A stretch of DNA of 64,000 nucleotides, from the NCBI GenBank assembly GCA_029009055.1, contig JAQXJR010000025.1, forward strand, positions 1-64,000, given 5' to 3'. This DNA is from Eubacteriales bacterium (GTDB lineage Bacteria; Bacillota; Clostridia; Peptostreptococcales; Anaerovoracaceae). This document shows, piece after piece, positions 45,341-55,409 of this stretch. Below the pieces are notes generated by a model. It was not told the origin of the DNA. It did no database searches and was given only the letters and a program-made list of their open reading frames with translations. Positions within the stretch are counted from its first letter, which is position 1. The number at the start of each line of letters is the position of its first letter. The translations under genes and the position numbers were made by a program.

Positions 45341-47713
45341 TTAAATCAGCATTCCGATCATGCGGACGATGAAGGCGGCGAGCCAGGCGACGACGCACTG
45401 GAAGACGACGGTCACGGCAGCGTCGCGGGTCCCCATCTCCCGCTTGATAGAAGCTATGGCCGCGACGCATGGCGTGTACAGCAGGCAGAAGACCAGAAGG
45501 ACGAACGCGGTGAACGGGTCCAAGACCTTCTGAAGGCCTGCCGCGCCGCCGAACAGCACGGTCAGTGTAGAAACGACAGATTCCTTTGCCATAAAACCTG
45601 AAATGAGGGCGGAGCAGATCTTCCAATCGCCGAAACCCAGCGGCGCGAACAGAGGCGCGATCCAGCCGGCCACGACAGCCAGGATACTGTCAGACGAATC
45701 AGCCACCATGTTAAGATGCGGGTCGAATGTCTGCAGGAACCAGATCACGATCGTCGCGATGAAGATCACCGAGAAGGCCTTAGTGATGAAATCCTTTGCT
45801 TTCTCCCAAAGAAGCTGGCCCACGCTCTTCGCGCTCGGCATCCTGTAATTAGGAAGCTCCATGACGAACGGGACCGCCTCCCCCTTGAAAACAGACGACT
45901 TCGAGATCAGGGCCGTGAGCACGCCGACCAGGATGCCCAGGAAATACAGGGCGATCATGACGATGGCGCCATTACCCGGGAAGAAAGTCGCCGTGAAAAA
46001 CGAATATATCGGGAGCTTCGCCGAGCAGCTCATGAATGGGATGAGCATGACGGTCAACTTACGGTCGCGCTCGGACGGCAGGGTCCTGCTCGCCATTACG
46101 GCAGGCACTGAGCAGCCGAAGCCGATCAGCATAGGCACCATGGACCGCCCCGACAGGCCGATCTTACGCAGGATCTTATCCATGACGAAGGCGATCCTGG
46201 CCATGTAGCCCGTATCCTCCAGCAAAGACAGGAAGAAGAACAGCACTACTATGATTGGCAGGAAGCTCAGGACAGAGCCGACTCCGTTGAAAATACCGTC
46301 GCGGACGAGCGATATGACAGGCTCAGCCACGTGGCCAGCCTCCATGAGGTGGACAGTCGCGCCTGCCAGCCAGTCTATGCCGGCCGCCATCCAGTCCTGG
46401 AGCGCTGCTCCGATGACGTTGAATGTCAGCCAGAATATGAGGCCCATGATGCCGACGAAGACCGGAATAGCCGTGTATTTCCCGGTGAGCACCCGGTCTA
46501 TCTTACGCGACCGCTCGTGCTCGCGGCTCTCGCGCGGCTTAATGACGGTCTTCGACACGACCTCCTCTATGAAGGAGAAGCGCATATCCGCGATCGCCGC
46601 CGCACGGTCCAGACCCCCTTCAGTCTCCATTTGCTTTACGATATGGCCGAGTAAGTCTCGTTCGTTCTCATCGAGTCCCAGAGCCTGGAGCACCAGATCA
46701 TCCCCCTCGATCAGCTTCGTCGCCGCGAAACGGATAGGAATGCCGGCCCTCTCGACGTGATCCTCTATTAAATGCATGACAGCATGGATAGCCCTGTGGA
46801 CAGCGCCGCCACGCCTGGCTTCAGAGCAAAAATCGTTACGAAGCGGCTTCTCCTGGTATTTAGCCACGTGTACGGCATGGCTGACCAGCTCGTCTATACC
46901 TTCGTCCTTCACGGCTGAGATAGGGATGACAGGGACGCCCAGCGCTTCCTCCATGCGGTTCACGAGCACGGACCCGCCGTTCCCCTGGACCTCGTCCATC
47001 ATGTTAAGCGCTACGACCATTGGAATATTAAGCTCCAGGAGCTGCAGCGTCAGATACAGGTTCCTCTCTATGTTCGTGGCGTCGACTATGTTTATGATGC
47101 CCTTCGGCTTCTCGTCCAGGATGAACTGCCGCGACACGATCTCCTCGCTGGTGTACGGCGACATGGAATATATGCCCGGCAGGTCCGTGACCTCTGTGTC
47201 CGGGATGCCGCGGATGACGCCGCTCTTTCTGTCGACCGTCACGCCCGGGAAATTCCCCACATGCTGGTTCGCGCCCGTCAGCTGGTTGAAGAGCGTGGTT
47301 TTCCCGGAGTTCTGGTTTCCGGCCAGGGCGAATGTGAGTTTCGTTCCCTCTGGAAGAGGGTTCTCGTTCTTCTTATCGTGGTATCGAACACCTGACTCTC
47401 CGAGTCCCGGGTGCTCGCCCGCCCCGCGCTCCTCGGCCGTCCTAGCCACCGCCTGAGCCTTCTTAGCCGCCTCGGCCAGCTCAGCCGCCGTCAGCCTCTC
47501 GACCGTGATCTTCTCAGCCTCTTCCAGCCTCAGCGTCAGCTCGTAGTCGTGGATCCTGACTTCCATCGGGTCGCCCATAGGCGCGTATTTAATGAGGGTG
47601 ACAGTGCCGTCCGGGATGAGTCCCATGTCCAGAAAATGCTGGCGGAGGGAGCCGTCGCCCCCGACCTCCAGGATCCTGGCGCTGTCACCGATCTCTAGCT
47701 GTCTTAAATTCAT
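45341..47713 (-). CDS. feoB: Ferrous iron transporter FeoA-FeoB fusion
   Basis: 790 residues importing Fe(II) across the membrane. FeoA-like SH3 domain about 1-75 (LRQHFLDMGLIPDGTVTLIK). GTPase domain from about 125: P-loop GNQNSGKTTLFNQ, GNFPGVTVD, DLPGIYSMS and NMMDE. Membrane part about 410-790 with the gate motifs GFGCSVPAVMASR and CLLYTPCVAA. Start at 47713 with a weak AGAAAAAG site. No Fur box was identified. Alone on the strand between its own hairpin cluster and the next gene's terminator. Confidence 0.95.
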   Translation of the reverse strand: MNLRQLEIGDSARILEVGGDGSLRQHFLDMGLIPDGTVTLIKYAPMGDPMEVRIHDYELTLRLEEAEKITVERLTAAELAEAAKKAQAVARTAEERGAGEHPGLGESGVRYHDKKNENPLPEGTKLTFALAGNQNSGKTTLFNQLTGANQHVGNFPGVTVDRKSGVIRGIPDTEVTDLPGIYSMSPYTSEEIVSRQFILDEKPKGIINIVDATNIERNLYLTLQLLELNIPMVVALNMMDEVQGNGGSVLVNRMEEALGVPVIPISAVKDEGIDELVSHAVHVAKYQEKPLRNDFCSEARRGGAVHRAIHAVMHLIEDHVERAGIPIRFAATKLIEGDDLVLQALGLDENERDLLGHIVKQMETEGGLDRAAAIADMRFSFIEEVVSKTVIKPRESREHERSRKIDRVLTGKYTAIPVFVGIMGLIFWLTFNVIGAALQDWMAAGIDWLAGATVHLMEAGHVAEPVISLVRDGIFNGVGSVLSFLPIIVVLFFFLSLLEDTGYMARIAFVMDKILRKIGLSGRSMVPMLIGFGCSVPAVMASRTLPSERDRKLTVMLIPFMSCSAKLPIYSFFTATFFPGNGAIVMIALYFLGILVGVLTALISKSSVFKGEAVPFVMELPNYRMPSAKSVGQLLWEKAKDFITKAFSVIFIATIVIWFLQTFDPHLNMVADSSDSILAVVAGWIAPLFAPLGFGDWKICSALISGFMAKESVVSTLTVLFGGAAGLQKVLDPFTAFVLLVFCLLYTPCVAAIASIKREMGTRDAAVTVVFQCVVAWLAAFIVRMIGMLI

Positions 47714-47887
47714 TCTTTTTCTCGTTTCTTATTTATATAGCAAAGCTCAACTTCAGCGTATGCCGCCGGCCTTCCGTCTCAAAGCCCGCCGCAGCACTCG
47801 TTTCAACGCCGGGCCGCAAAGCCTGGCTTTGCGATCGGCCGCGAGCCCGCAATACCGCAAGGCCCCGCGCGCCTGTTCAGCGAACGC

Positions 47888-47914
47888 AAAAATGTCCGGC
47901 CAGGCGGCCGGACA
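47888..47914 (-). terminator. Terminator of the MBL-fold gene
   Basis: On the minus strand TGTCCGGCC/GGCCGGACA then TTTTT, 9 nt after the stop. Confidence 0.85.
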
Positions 47915-47922
47915 CAGCTTTG

Positions 47923-48606
47923 CTATTTCTCAATATTCTTCGGGATCATGACGCAGATCTGTCCGGCCTTCCCCTTCGGCGCGTCCTTAATGTCCTTCGT
48001 GTCGAACTCAGGGCCGTCAGAAGCTATGAGGTCCAGCCCGCCAGATACGGCCGCCCTCACGAAATCCTCTATAGTCCCGATCTCAGGATAGCCGAATCCG
48101 TACTTCTCGCTGCGGAAATGCATAGGAATGGCCATCTTCGGAGCCGTGCGCTTAATGAGGTCCACAGCCTGATCCTTATCTATGGTGTAATACCCGCCGA
48201 CCGGAATCAAAGCCAGGTCAGCGCCGGAAAGCCTGCGCTCCGTCTTAAAGTCCAGGAACTCGTCCAGGTCCTCGCCCAGGTCACCGTAATGGATCACCGT
48301 CTCGCCCGTGCGCTCCAGCGTCACGATATGGATGCTGTTCTCCCCGCGCAGCGACCCCTTCTCCGGGTCATGATAGCAGTGGATCTTCTCTATGCTGAAC
48401 GGGCACTTCGTCATAGGCTTAAGCTCCACAGACCTCTTCCCATAATGGTCGTCGTGTTTATGAGAGCAAAGCACGAGGTCCGCCTTCTCGCAGATCTCGC
48501 TGTAGCCCGGCACGGAGCCCGGCTTATACGGGTCGAAAACTATGGCGTAACCCGTCTTCTCATCAGTGATCTTAAAGCAAGAATGTCCAATATATTCGAT
48601 AAGCAT
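47923..48606 (-). CDS. Metallo-beta-lactamase-fold hydrolase
   Basis: 227 residues, cytoplasmic. Starts MLIEYIGHSCFKI, typical of the UlaG/UPF0173-type hydrolases. The metal motif reads SHKHDDHYG (about 48-56), followed by HYGDLGEDLDE and the late PMHFRSEKYG. Relatives hydrolyse lactones or phosphoesters; the substrate is unknown. The ATG at 48606 has GGGAGGAAA 3-4 nt upstream. Monocistronic. Confidence 0.85.
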   Translation of the reverse strand: MLIEYIGHSCFKITDEKTGYAIVFDPYKPGSVPGYSEICEKADLVLCSHKHDDHYGKRSVELKPMTKCPFSIEKIHCYHDPEKGSLRGENSIHIVTLERTGETVIHYGDLGEDLDEFLDFKTERRLSGADLALIPVGGYYTIDKDQAVDLIKRTAPKMAIPMHFRSEKYGFGYPEIGTIEDFVRAAVSGGLDLIASDGPEFDTKDIKDAPKGKAGQICVMIPKNIEK

Positions 48607-48811
48607 AATTTCCTCCCAAACGAATGAAATGTCTATCCTCTATTATAATGGCTTTCCCGAAAATATGAAGCCGGAAATCTCTTAATTCCCGAGCAAATCC
48701 CTTCCGTCTCACATCCCTCCGGGCCGCCGCGGCTCCCGTAGAACCCTCGCAGCAGTTCGGATCCCGCCACAGCTCTAGCGTCGCCGCGGAGAGTTTTCGG
48801 GACCTCCCGGC

Positions 48812-49828
48812 CTAATCTCTATACCCGTTCGGGTTCTTACTCTGCCAGTTCCAGGCGTCGCGGCACATGTCCTCTATGCCCCTCTTAGCCGTCCATCCCA
48901 GGACCTTCTCAGCCTTAGTAGCGTCAGCCCAGCAATCCTGAACGTCGCCCGCGCGGCGAGGTCCTATCTCGTACTTAATCTCGACCCCGGACGCCTTCCG
49001 GAAAGCTTTTACGATGTCAAGGACGCTGTAAGGAGTTCCTGTTCCCAGGTTGAATATCTCTGTCCCCTTATGCTCTGCCGCGTACTCAACGGCCTTAACA
49101 TGGCCCTCCGCCAGATCCATGACGTGGATGTAGTCCCTGCGGCAGGTCCCATCCGGTGTGTCGTAGTCGTCTCCGAATACTGTTAAGTGGTCGCGGCGGC
49201 CGACAGCCACCTGGGTTATATATGGCATGAGGTTGTTAGGGATGCCCTGAGGGTCCTCGCCGATGAGGCCGGACTCGTGCGCTCCGATAGGGTTGAAATA
49301 ACGGAGGAGCACGACAGACATCTCAGGATCTGCCTTTGCGGCGTCCGTGAATATCTGCTCCATCATGGACTTAGTCCAGCCGTATGGATTCGTGCAGCTG
49401 CCCTTCTTCATGGTCTCTACGTATGGCACATCGTTCTCGTCACCATAAACAGTCGCGGATGATGAGAAAACTATGTTATGCACGCCTTTCTCTGCCATGA
49501 CCTCGAGCAATGTCAAAGTCGTGTCTATATTGTTTCTGTAGTATTTTACAGGCTTTTCGACGGATTCGCCCACAGCCTTAAGCCCGGCGAAATGGATTAC
49601 GACGTCTATAGGTTTAGCGTCGAACACCCGGCGCATGTCCTCATGGTTCGTCACGTCCGCTTCGAACAGGTCCACAGACTTCCCCGTTATCTCCTCCACC
49701 CTGCGGATGGCTTCAGCGCTCGAGTTCGCGTAATTATCAGCCACGACTATATCGTGCCCCGCCTCGAGTAAAGCGACCGCTGTGTGTGATCCTATGTATC
49801 CCGCTCCACCTGCCAGTAAAACTCTCAT
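48812..49828 (-). CDS. galE: UDP-glucose 4-epimerase
   Basis: Interconverts UDP-glucose and UDP-galactose; 338 residues. NAD motif GGAGYIGSHT (7-16), catalytic Ser-Tyr-Lys in SSSATVYG and YGWTKSMME, and the nucleotide-sugar region YFNPIGAHESGLIGE. GGGAGG lies 6 nt before the ATG. Own promoter at 49866-49895. With rfbA it supplies activated sugars for surface polysaccharide. Confidence 0.95.
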   Translation of the reverse strand: MRVLLAGGAGYIGSHTAVALLEAGHDIVVADNYANSSAEAIRRVEEITGKSVDLFEADVTNHEDMRRVFDAKPIDVVIHFAGLKAVGESVEKPVKYYRNNIDTTLTLLEVMAEKGVHNIVFSSSATVYGDENDVPYVETMKKGSCTNPYGWTKSMMEQIFTDAAKADPEMSVVLLRYFNPIGAHESGLIGEDPQGIPNNLMPYITQVAVGRRDHLTVFGDDYDTPDGTCRRDYIHVMDLAEGHVKAVEYAAEHKGTEIFNLGTGTPYSVLDIVKAFRKASGVEIKYEIGPRRAGDVQDCWADATKAEKVLGWTAKRGIEDMCRDAWNWQSKNPNGYRD

Positions 49829-49865
49829 GTTATCCTCCCAAGTAAATTATGTGATGTACTTTCTT

Positions 49866-49895
49866 ATTCTATTCCAGCCCCACCGGCGATTTCAA
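49866..49895 (-). promoter_or_regulatory. Promoter of galE
   Basis: On the minus strand TTGAAA (49890-49895), 18-nt spacer, TAGAAT (49866-49871). Confidence 0.55.
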
Positions 49896-49995
49896 CCCAT
49901 ACAGCAAAGCCTACCGCCAGCTGTCCCTCCGGGCGCCTGCCAGGGCGACGCTAACTGTCGGAGGGCGCTATAGCCCCGGATTTCGTCATCTCACG

Positions 49996-50162
49996 CCTGA
50001 ATTCCGCCGTTCCAAGCCTTAAATCCGACGTTTAAGTCCTGGGCGCGTCCGAGAAGCGGCGCTTGAAATCCGGCGCTTAAGTCATGGGCGCGCCCGAGAA
50101 GCGGCGCCCGAATAATGGCGTCCGGCTCCCGAGAAGCGGCGCTCAGGCCCTGAATCCCGGCG
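49996..50162. repeat. Degenerate 45-bp tandem repeat, about 3 copies
   Basis: Units 50031-50075, 50076-50120 and 50121-50162 each contain CCGAGAAGCGGCGC (50049, 50094, 50129). The first two also share AAGTC(C/A)TGGGCGCG. CCTGAATTCCGCCG at 49996-50009 is the dispersed 14-mer also at 43975. No gene in 49896-50190. Confidence 0.75.
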
Positions 50163-50190
50163 GAAAAGTCCTGCCAAATGCGCTACGTTT

Positions 50191-51045
50191 CTACTCTAAT
50201 TTCAGCAAATATTTCCCGTAATTCGTGTTCTTCATGCTCTCCCCGATAGCATGGACCTGGTCTGGGCTGATGAAGCTCTGCTTATAAGCGACTTCTTCCA
50301 CACAGCCGGCGTATATGCCGGATTTCTGGATAGCGCGGATGGTCTCAGCCGCTTCCAGGACGCTGTCGGCTGTCCCGCAGTCCATCCATGTGAGACCGCG
50401 CTTGAACGGTATGACCTTAAGCTGGCCTCTCCTCAGATACTCCAGATTGACGTCAGTGATCTCATACTCCCCGCGGGAAGAAGGGCGGAGAGACTTTGCT
50501 ATATACACGACCTGGTTATCATAGAAATACAGGCCAGGGATTATATAGTCGGATTTAGGGAGCTTAGGCTTCTCCTCTATGGAGATGGCCCGCCCCTCAC
50601 TATCGAACTCGACGACGCCGAACGGCCGCGGATCCTCTACCCGGTAGCCGAAGACCACAGCGCCTTCCATCTCGCCCGCCGCCTTATCCAGCAGGTCCTC
50701 CATGCCGCTATAGTAGAAAATATTATCGCCGAGGATCAGGCAGACCCGGTCACTTCCGATGAAGTCAGCGCCGATCACCAAGGCGTCCGCTATGCCTTTC
50801 GCCACAGGCTGAGGCGCGTAGCTTATGGATATGCCCCATTGACTGCCATCGCCTAGCAGGTCGCGGAAGCTGTCATCGTCAGGCGGAGTTATTATCAGTA
50901 TGTCCCTGATCCCGGCCCGCATCAGGGTCGAAATCGGATAATAGATCAGAGGCTTATCGTAGATAGGAAGTAAGGGTTTACTTACAGGTTTCGTCATCGG
51001 GTAGAGGCGGGTGCCCTTACCCGCCGCCAGGATTATGCCTTTCAT
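50191..51045 (-). CDS. rfbA: Glucose-1-phosphate thymidylyltransferase
   Basis: Makes dTDP-glucose, first step of dTDP-rhamnose synthesis. 284 residues; AAGKGTRLYPMTKPVSKPLLP at the N-terminus (split: AAGKGTRLYPMTKP), LGDNIFY, EEKPKLPKSDY and TWMDCGTADS are all family motifs. The usual GG-S/T-GTRL reads AGKGTRL. The other rml genes are not in the window. AAGGAG precedes the ATG; an extended -10 lies at 51082. Confidence 0.94.
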   Translation of the reverse strand: MKGIILAAGKGTRLYPMTKPVSKPLLPIYDKPLIYYPISTLMRAGIRDILIITPPDDDSFRDLLGDGSQWGISISYAPQPVAKGIADALVIGADFIGSDRVCLILGDNIFYYSGMEDLLDKAAGEMEGAVVFGYRVEDPRPFGVVEFDSEGRAISIEEKPKLPKSDYIIPGLYFYDNQVVYIAKSLRPSSRGEYEITDVNLEYLRRGQLKVIPFKRGLTWMDCGTADSVLEAAETIRAIQKSGIYAGCVEEVAYKQSFISPDQVHAIGESMKNTNYGKYLLKLE

Positions 51046-51081
51046 GTGGTGCTCCTTATGTCATATTACGGTGCTCCCTAT

Positions 51082-51090
51082 ATTATATCA
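51082..51090 (-). promoter_or_regulatory. Extended -10 promoter of rfbA
   Basis: On the minus strand TGATATAAT; the -35 region is overlapped by the terminator of the surface-protein gene and is poor. Confidence 0.5.
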
Positions 51091-51098
51091 GAATAAAT

Positions 51099-51133
51099 AA
51101 AGACCGTTCGGCATTTTCACCGAACGGTCTTTA
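51099..51133 (-). terminator. Terminator of the surface-protein gene
   Basis: AAAGACCGTTCGG/CCGAACGGTCTTT, then TATTTATT on the minus strand. Confidence 0.85.
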
Positions 51134-51200
51134 CTAGTAATGATATATCATTATGAATCAATGAAGTTAGTTGCACCTACATCAGAAATCCAAAAACTGC

Positions 51201-54200
51201 TTATTTAGATTCCCTTTTTCTGCGCGCGATTACGAAAGCCAGTGCCACGACCGAGGCGCCGAGCACAGCTACCGCAAGCGGCAGACTCGAGTCATCACCG
51301 GTCTTCGGGTTCGAACTGCCTCCCTTTTTCTTATTCGGTTCAGTCTTCGTATAAGCATTGGTGAAGGTCACATCATCCGCAGCCGCGCCATCCTTCTCGA
51401 TTGTGCGCTTCGCTGTCAGGGACGTACCATCTTCTGACTTTGCTACAACATATATCACAGTGTACTCGGAATCATCATATGTCCAGTCCTTCTCACCGCC
51501 ATTCATCTCAGTTATCCTATAGATATACGTTCCGGCTTTCTCGAATGTTATGTCGCCGAACTTCGCTGAGCCTTTACCATTAACGGTAATAGTCTTCTTT
51601 GATGGCATAGGCATCTCGCTCGCTGTGAGTCCATCCGCAGATGTTTTCACTGCTTTTATAACAAAATGGAAGTCCGGATATTCCGCCAGCTTTTTCCCAT
51701 TCACGATTTTCTTCACTGATAGACCATCCACAGTAACCGGAGTAACAGGGACAATCTTATACGAGTTGGTGAAGGTCACATCATCCGCAGCCGCGCCGTC
51801 CTTCTTGATCGTGCGCGCCGCCGTCAGCGTCTTGCCATCTGCCGACTTTGCGACAATATATGTCACAGTATACTCAGATTTATCGTATGTCCAGCCATTC
51901 TCGCTTCCCGCATCTTCAGTGATTTTATAGACGTAAGTTCCGGCTTTTCGGAATGTAATGTTACCAAACTCCGCCGATCCGGCGCCTGTAACACTGACGC
52001 TCATCTTATCCGGCATCGGCATAGTGCTCGCTGTGAGCCCATCTGCTGTCGTGCTGACTGGCGAGATATTGAAACTAAATGTCGGGTATGTTTTCGGAGT
52101 ATCACCCTTCACGATCTCCTGCACCGGAGGATCGCTGACGGTAATCGGTTCAGGCTCAGAAGGAGTTACCGGCTTCTCATGATACTTTACCGTGACGGTG
52201 ATATCCTTCGTTCCCTTTTCCTTGATCGCGTCTTCTTTTCCTTCCTCCTGATCCGCGCTCCAGGCGAGATCGAAGTTCATCTCCCGGCCAGTCTGAGCGC
52301 TCTCAGCAGTTGCGTTAAAGTTCCCTGTGAGGCTACCTGTCATCGTATAGTTCGTGTCGGCTTTCGCTTCTTTTGCAAATTTAACACCCGTGACGTTGAC
52401 TTTCAGCTCATCCCCTGCGCCTGTCACTGTATCCACGACATCCTGGAATGTCGCGAAAGTCTTTGCGGCTGCCATGGTGACCGTGACAGTCTGACCTTCG
52501 ACCTTAGTGCCCGTGATTTTGAAGTTTCCATTATCCCCGGTGAGCTCCGCCTTGACGTCATCCGTGAATTCAAGTCCCTCAGGGAGTGTCATCACTGCGG
52601 TAAATGTGGTCTCAGCTCCATCCTGGATCAGGATATCCGTAGCCGCCTTTCCATTCTGATACTGCTTCTGGATCTGCGCCAGCTGAGTCTTAATTGGGCT
52701 TACATCAAGAGCGCCGGTAACCGTCATCGTTTCACTCTTGTTTGCTGTGTAGACAGCGTCATGCTCCGTGTCATTATTTACAAGCATGTCGCCTGACAGT
52801 TTCCCTGTGTTTTTCACGTTTACAGGACCGAGATATTTCACTGTGGCAGAAATATTCTTCGTTCCCTGTGCTATCGCGTCTTCATGCCCTTCTTTCTGCT
52901 CAGCTGTCCAAGCCAGGTCGAAGTTCATCAAACTTCCGGTCTGAGCGATCTCAGCAGTTGCCTTAAAATTCCCTGTGAGGCTACCTGTCATCGTATAGTT
53001 CGTGTCGGCTTTAGCTTCTTTTGCAAATTTAACACCCGTGACGTTGACTTTCAGCTCATCCCCTGCGTCTGTCACAGTGTCCACGACATCTTGGAATGTC
53101 TTGAAATCCTTCACGGCAGTCATCGTTACTGTGATAGTCTTTCCTTCGACCTTAGTGCCCGTGATTTTGAAGTTTCCATTATCCCCGGTGAGCTCCGCCT
53201 TCACGTCATCTGTGAAGACAAGTTCATTCGGAAGTGTCATCACAGCGGTGAATGTAGTCTCAGCTCCATCCTGGATCAGGATATCCGTGGCAGCCTTACC
53301 GTTCTGATACTGATCCTGGATCTGCTTCAGCTGCGTTTTGATAGGACTTACATCCAGAGAACCGGTCACAGTCATGGCTTTCTTCTTATTAGCTACGTAG
53401 ACAGCGGAGTGCTCAGTATCTCCATTCACGAGCATATCTCCGTCCAGCTTCCCATCTTTACTGGAGACCGTAGGAATCGTACTAAAGAGAGCCGTATATG
53501 TAACGTCCGAAGCAGGCATGATGAAGGTGCCTATAGTAGATTTCGCCGCTGCAGGGAGCCTTCTGATAATAGAGAATGATTTCGCCTTAGCCTGCAGATG
53601 AGTAGCGACGCTCACATTCTTACCATCTTTAGTCTTTACCTCCCATCCCACGAAATTATATCCTTCGTCAGGTGTGGCTGTAAGCGTTACAGCATCGCCC
53701 TTCTTCGCTGTAGTTTTATCAGCCGTTACCGTACCCTTCTCAGCCTCACCAGCGACAGCCACTTTATATTCTAAAGCCTTAAATGAAGCAGATATCGTGA
53801 CATCAGACGCTGGCATTTCGAATATATTATTATCATTAACCGCGACATCTTTACCTGAAGCATCCTTAACAGTGAGTGAGTCAAGAGCAAATCCCTCCTC
53901 AGGCTCTATCTTAAGGGTGACCTTCTCTCCCTTAGCGGCAGTTTCCTTATCGGCTGAAACAGTGCCATTTTCCGGCGTTTTAACAGCTACTTTATGGCTT
54001 ATTGCTTTGAATGTGGCAGTCACGGTAACGTCTGACGCAGGCATCTCGAAGGTATTGCCGGACAATTCAACATTATTTCCGGACGCATCCGTGACGGTCA
54101 GTCCGTCGAGCTCAAACTCCTCATTAGGTTTCGCTGAGAGAGTTACCGACTCACCTTCCTTTGCCGAAGTCTTATCCGCCGTGATCGTTCCATTTTCAGC

Positions 54201-55364
54201 CTCAAAGACTGTGATGTTATGTGTTTTCGGCGTTACCTGGCTTTCTTCAGTCTCTAAAATCAGAGCGTTAAATTCATCCGTATATATATAAGCTGGTTTT
54301 AGAAATCTAGTTACATGAGACCAGGTCTGACCCTGAACTGTCACATTTCCTATTTTAGAAATATCATCGCCCTTTTTCACTTCATACGAATAAGGTATGG
54401 ATATGCTTATCACAGCGCTAGGGTTCGATTTGTAAGTATTATAGATTCCCTCGAAATTCTGATCCGTGAACTTAAGGAAAATACAATCCGCATTAGAAGC
54501 TCCAGAATAGCTTAGCCCATTCGTAATGCTATATGTGCCCTGATGTACACTATAAGAACCGAACGCAGGCGATTCATTATTTACGACAGCATCACCCAGA
54601 ACAGTTCCTTCGGGGAAGTTCGCCTCAAGTACTACGCCACCGATTATCTGATAGCCATCACCATGAGGATAGAACGCTCTTACTGTTGTACGTCCAATTC
54701 CCCAAAATCCATCATATACAACGTCATCCAGATGAGACCCCAGCCAATCAAACATCACACTGGCAGGAACATTCACTTTCAAAGTGCCTGTACAGGTTCC
54801 AGCCTCAATAGCCTTACCACTATCATCTACTTTGACCTTCTGGTCTTTCTCAACGGTAGCGTACTTAGCAATAGGAATGACGGTGTTATCGAACCAATCT
54901 TTTCCTAATTTATTCTGGTCTCGCTGGTCTTTCGATGGAGCGCGACGGACTGTCTTACCCTTACTTTTTGCTGTCGTCTTTCTTTCATCTGCAGCCTGGC
55001 TCGACTTCTGATTCGTTTTAAACCTAGTCGAATCCTGTTTTACGGTCTGCTCTGTTCCGGATTCTGCGGTAGCTGATACCTTCTGCTTATTTGATTCCTT
55101 ATCAGCATCATCGCTTGTATCTACAACATCCGCCGCTTCAGACGCGCTCTTCTCCGCAACAGATGCTTCGTCCTTTACGGCAGCTTTCTCATCTGTCTTA
55201 GTCTGGCCCATCACGCTCTCGACAGTATAGCCCTGGTCAGCACCCGCTTCCGGCTCTGCTGCTAGTGCCGGAAAAGCAGTAAAAGACATGACCATCGACG
55301 CGGACAAAAGTAATGCCGCGGTCTTCAGCAGGCCTTTCCTCAATTCCCTGTGTTTCTTCATCAT
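51201..55364 (-). CDS. Large sortase-anchored surface protein
   Basis: 1387 residues, wall-attached. Signal peptide 1-36 (AFPALA then AEPEA). Residues 37-150 are Glu/Lys/Ser-rich disorder. A folded N-terminal domain without a recognised family covers about 155-380. Three InlB-type B repeats (about 382-628; each FEMPASDVT or IMPASDVT). Two near-identical ~210-residue repeats (636-852, 853-1060: GDMLVN, DILIQDGAETTFTAVM, KFAKEAKADTNYTMTG). Two pilin/FctA-type isopeptide domains (about 1073-1198 and 1210-1336; FTFxN-like DDVTFTNSY/DDVTFTNAY). Sorting signal NPKTG (about 1351), hydrophobic helix, RRKRESK. GGAGGT before the ATG. Probable adhesin; the sortase is not in the window. Confidence 0.85.
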   Translation of the reverse strand: MMKKHRELRKGLLKTAALLLSASMVMSFTAFPALAAEPEAGADQGYTVESVMGQTKTDEKAAVKDEASVAEKSASEAADVVDTSDDADKESNKQKVSATAESGTEQTVKQDSTRFKTNQKSSQAADERKTTAKSKGKTVRRAPSKDQRDQNKLGKDWFDNTVIPIAKYATVEKDQKVKVDDSGKAIEAGTCTGTLKVNVPASVMFDWLGSHLDDVVYDGFWGIGRTTVRAFYPHGDGYQIIGGVVLEANFPEGTVLGDAVVNNESPAFGSYSVHQGTYSITNGLSYSGASNADCIFLKFTDQNFEGIYNTYKSNPSAVISISIPYSYEVKKGDDISKIGNVTVQGQTWSHVTRFLKPAYIYTDEFNALILETEESQVTPKTHNITVFEAENGTITADKTSAKEGESVTLSAKPNEEFELDGLTVTDASGNNVELSGNTFEMPASDVTVTATFKAISHKVAVKTPENGTVSADKETAAKGEKVTLKIEPEEGFALDSLTVKDASGKDVAVNDNNIFEMPASDVTISASFKALEYKVAVAGEAEKGTVTADKTTAKKGDAVTLTATPDEGYNFVGWEVKTKDGKNVSVATHLQAKAKSFSIIRRLPAAAKSTIGTFIMPASDVTYTALFSTIPTVSSKDGKLDGDMLVNGDTEHSAVYVANKKKAMTVTGSLDVSPIKTQLKQIQDQYQNGKAATDILIQDGAETTFTAVMTLPNELVFTDDVKAELTGDNGNFKITGTKVEGKTITVTMTAVKDFKTFQDVVDTVTDAGDELKVNVTGVKFAKEAKADTNYTMTGSLTGNFKATAEIAQTGSLMNFDLAWTAEQKEGHEDAIAQGTKNISATVKYLGPVNVKNTGKLSGDMLVNNDTEHDAVYTANKSETMTVTGALDVSPIKTQLAQIQKQYQNGKAATDILIQDGAETTFTAVMTLPEGLEFTDDVKAELTGDNGNFKITGTKVEGQTVTVTMAAAKTFATFQDVVDTVTGAGDELKVNVTGVKFAKEAKADTNYTMTGSLTGNFNATAESAQTGREMNFDLAWSADQEEGKEDAIKEKGTKDITVTVKYHEKPVTPSEPEPITVSDPPVQEIVKGDTPKTYPTFSFNISPVSTTADGLTASTMPMPDKMSVSVTGAGSAEFGNITFRKAGTYVYKITEDAGSENGWTYDKSEYTVTYIVAKSADGKTLTAARTIKKDGAAADDVTFTNSYKIVPVTPVTVDGLSVKKIVNGKKLAEYPDFHFVIKAVKTSADGLTASEMPMPSKKTITVNGKGSAKFGDITFEKAGTYIYRITEMNGGEKDWTYDDSEYTVIYVVAKSEDGTSLTAKRTIEKDGAAADDVTFTNAYTKTEPNKKKGGSSNPKTGDDSSLPLAVAVLGASVVALAFVIARRKRESK
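52185..53463 (-). repeat. Two in-frame direct repeats of about 625-650 bp
   Basis: Inside the surface-protein gene, 52810-53463 and 52185-52809 encode the two ~210-residue domains. Long blocks are identical at DNA level (for example around 52330-52420 and 52985-53075), showing a recent duplication or gene conversion. Confidence 0.85.
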
Positions 55365-55409
55365 AGTAACTCTTACCTCCGCGAAATTCTTCGCTTATAA
55401 CGTATCTAT

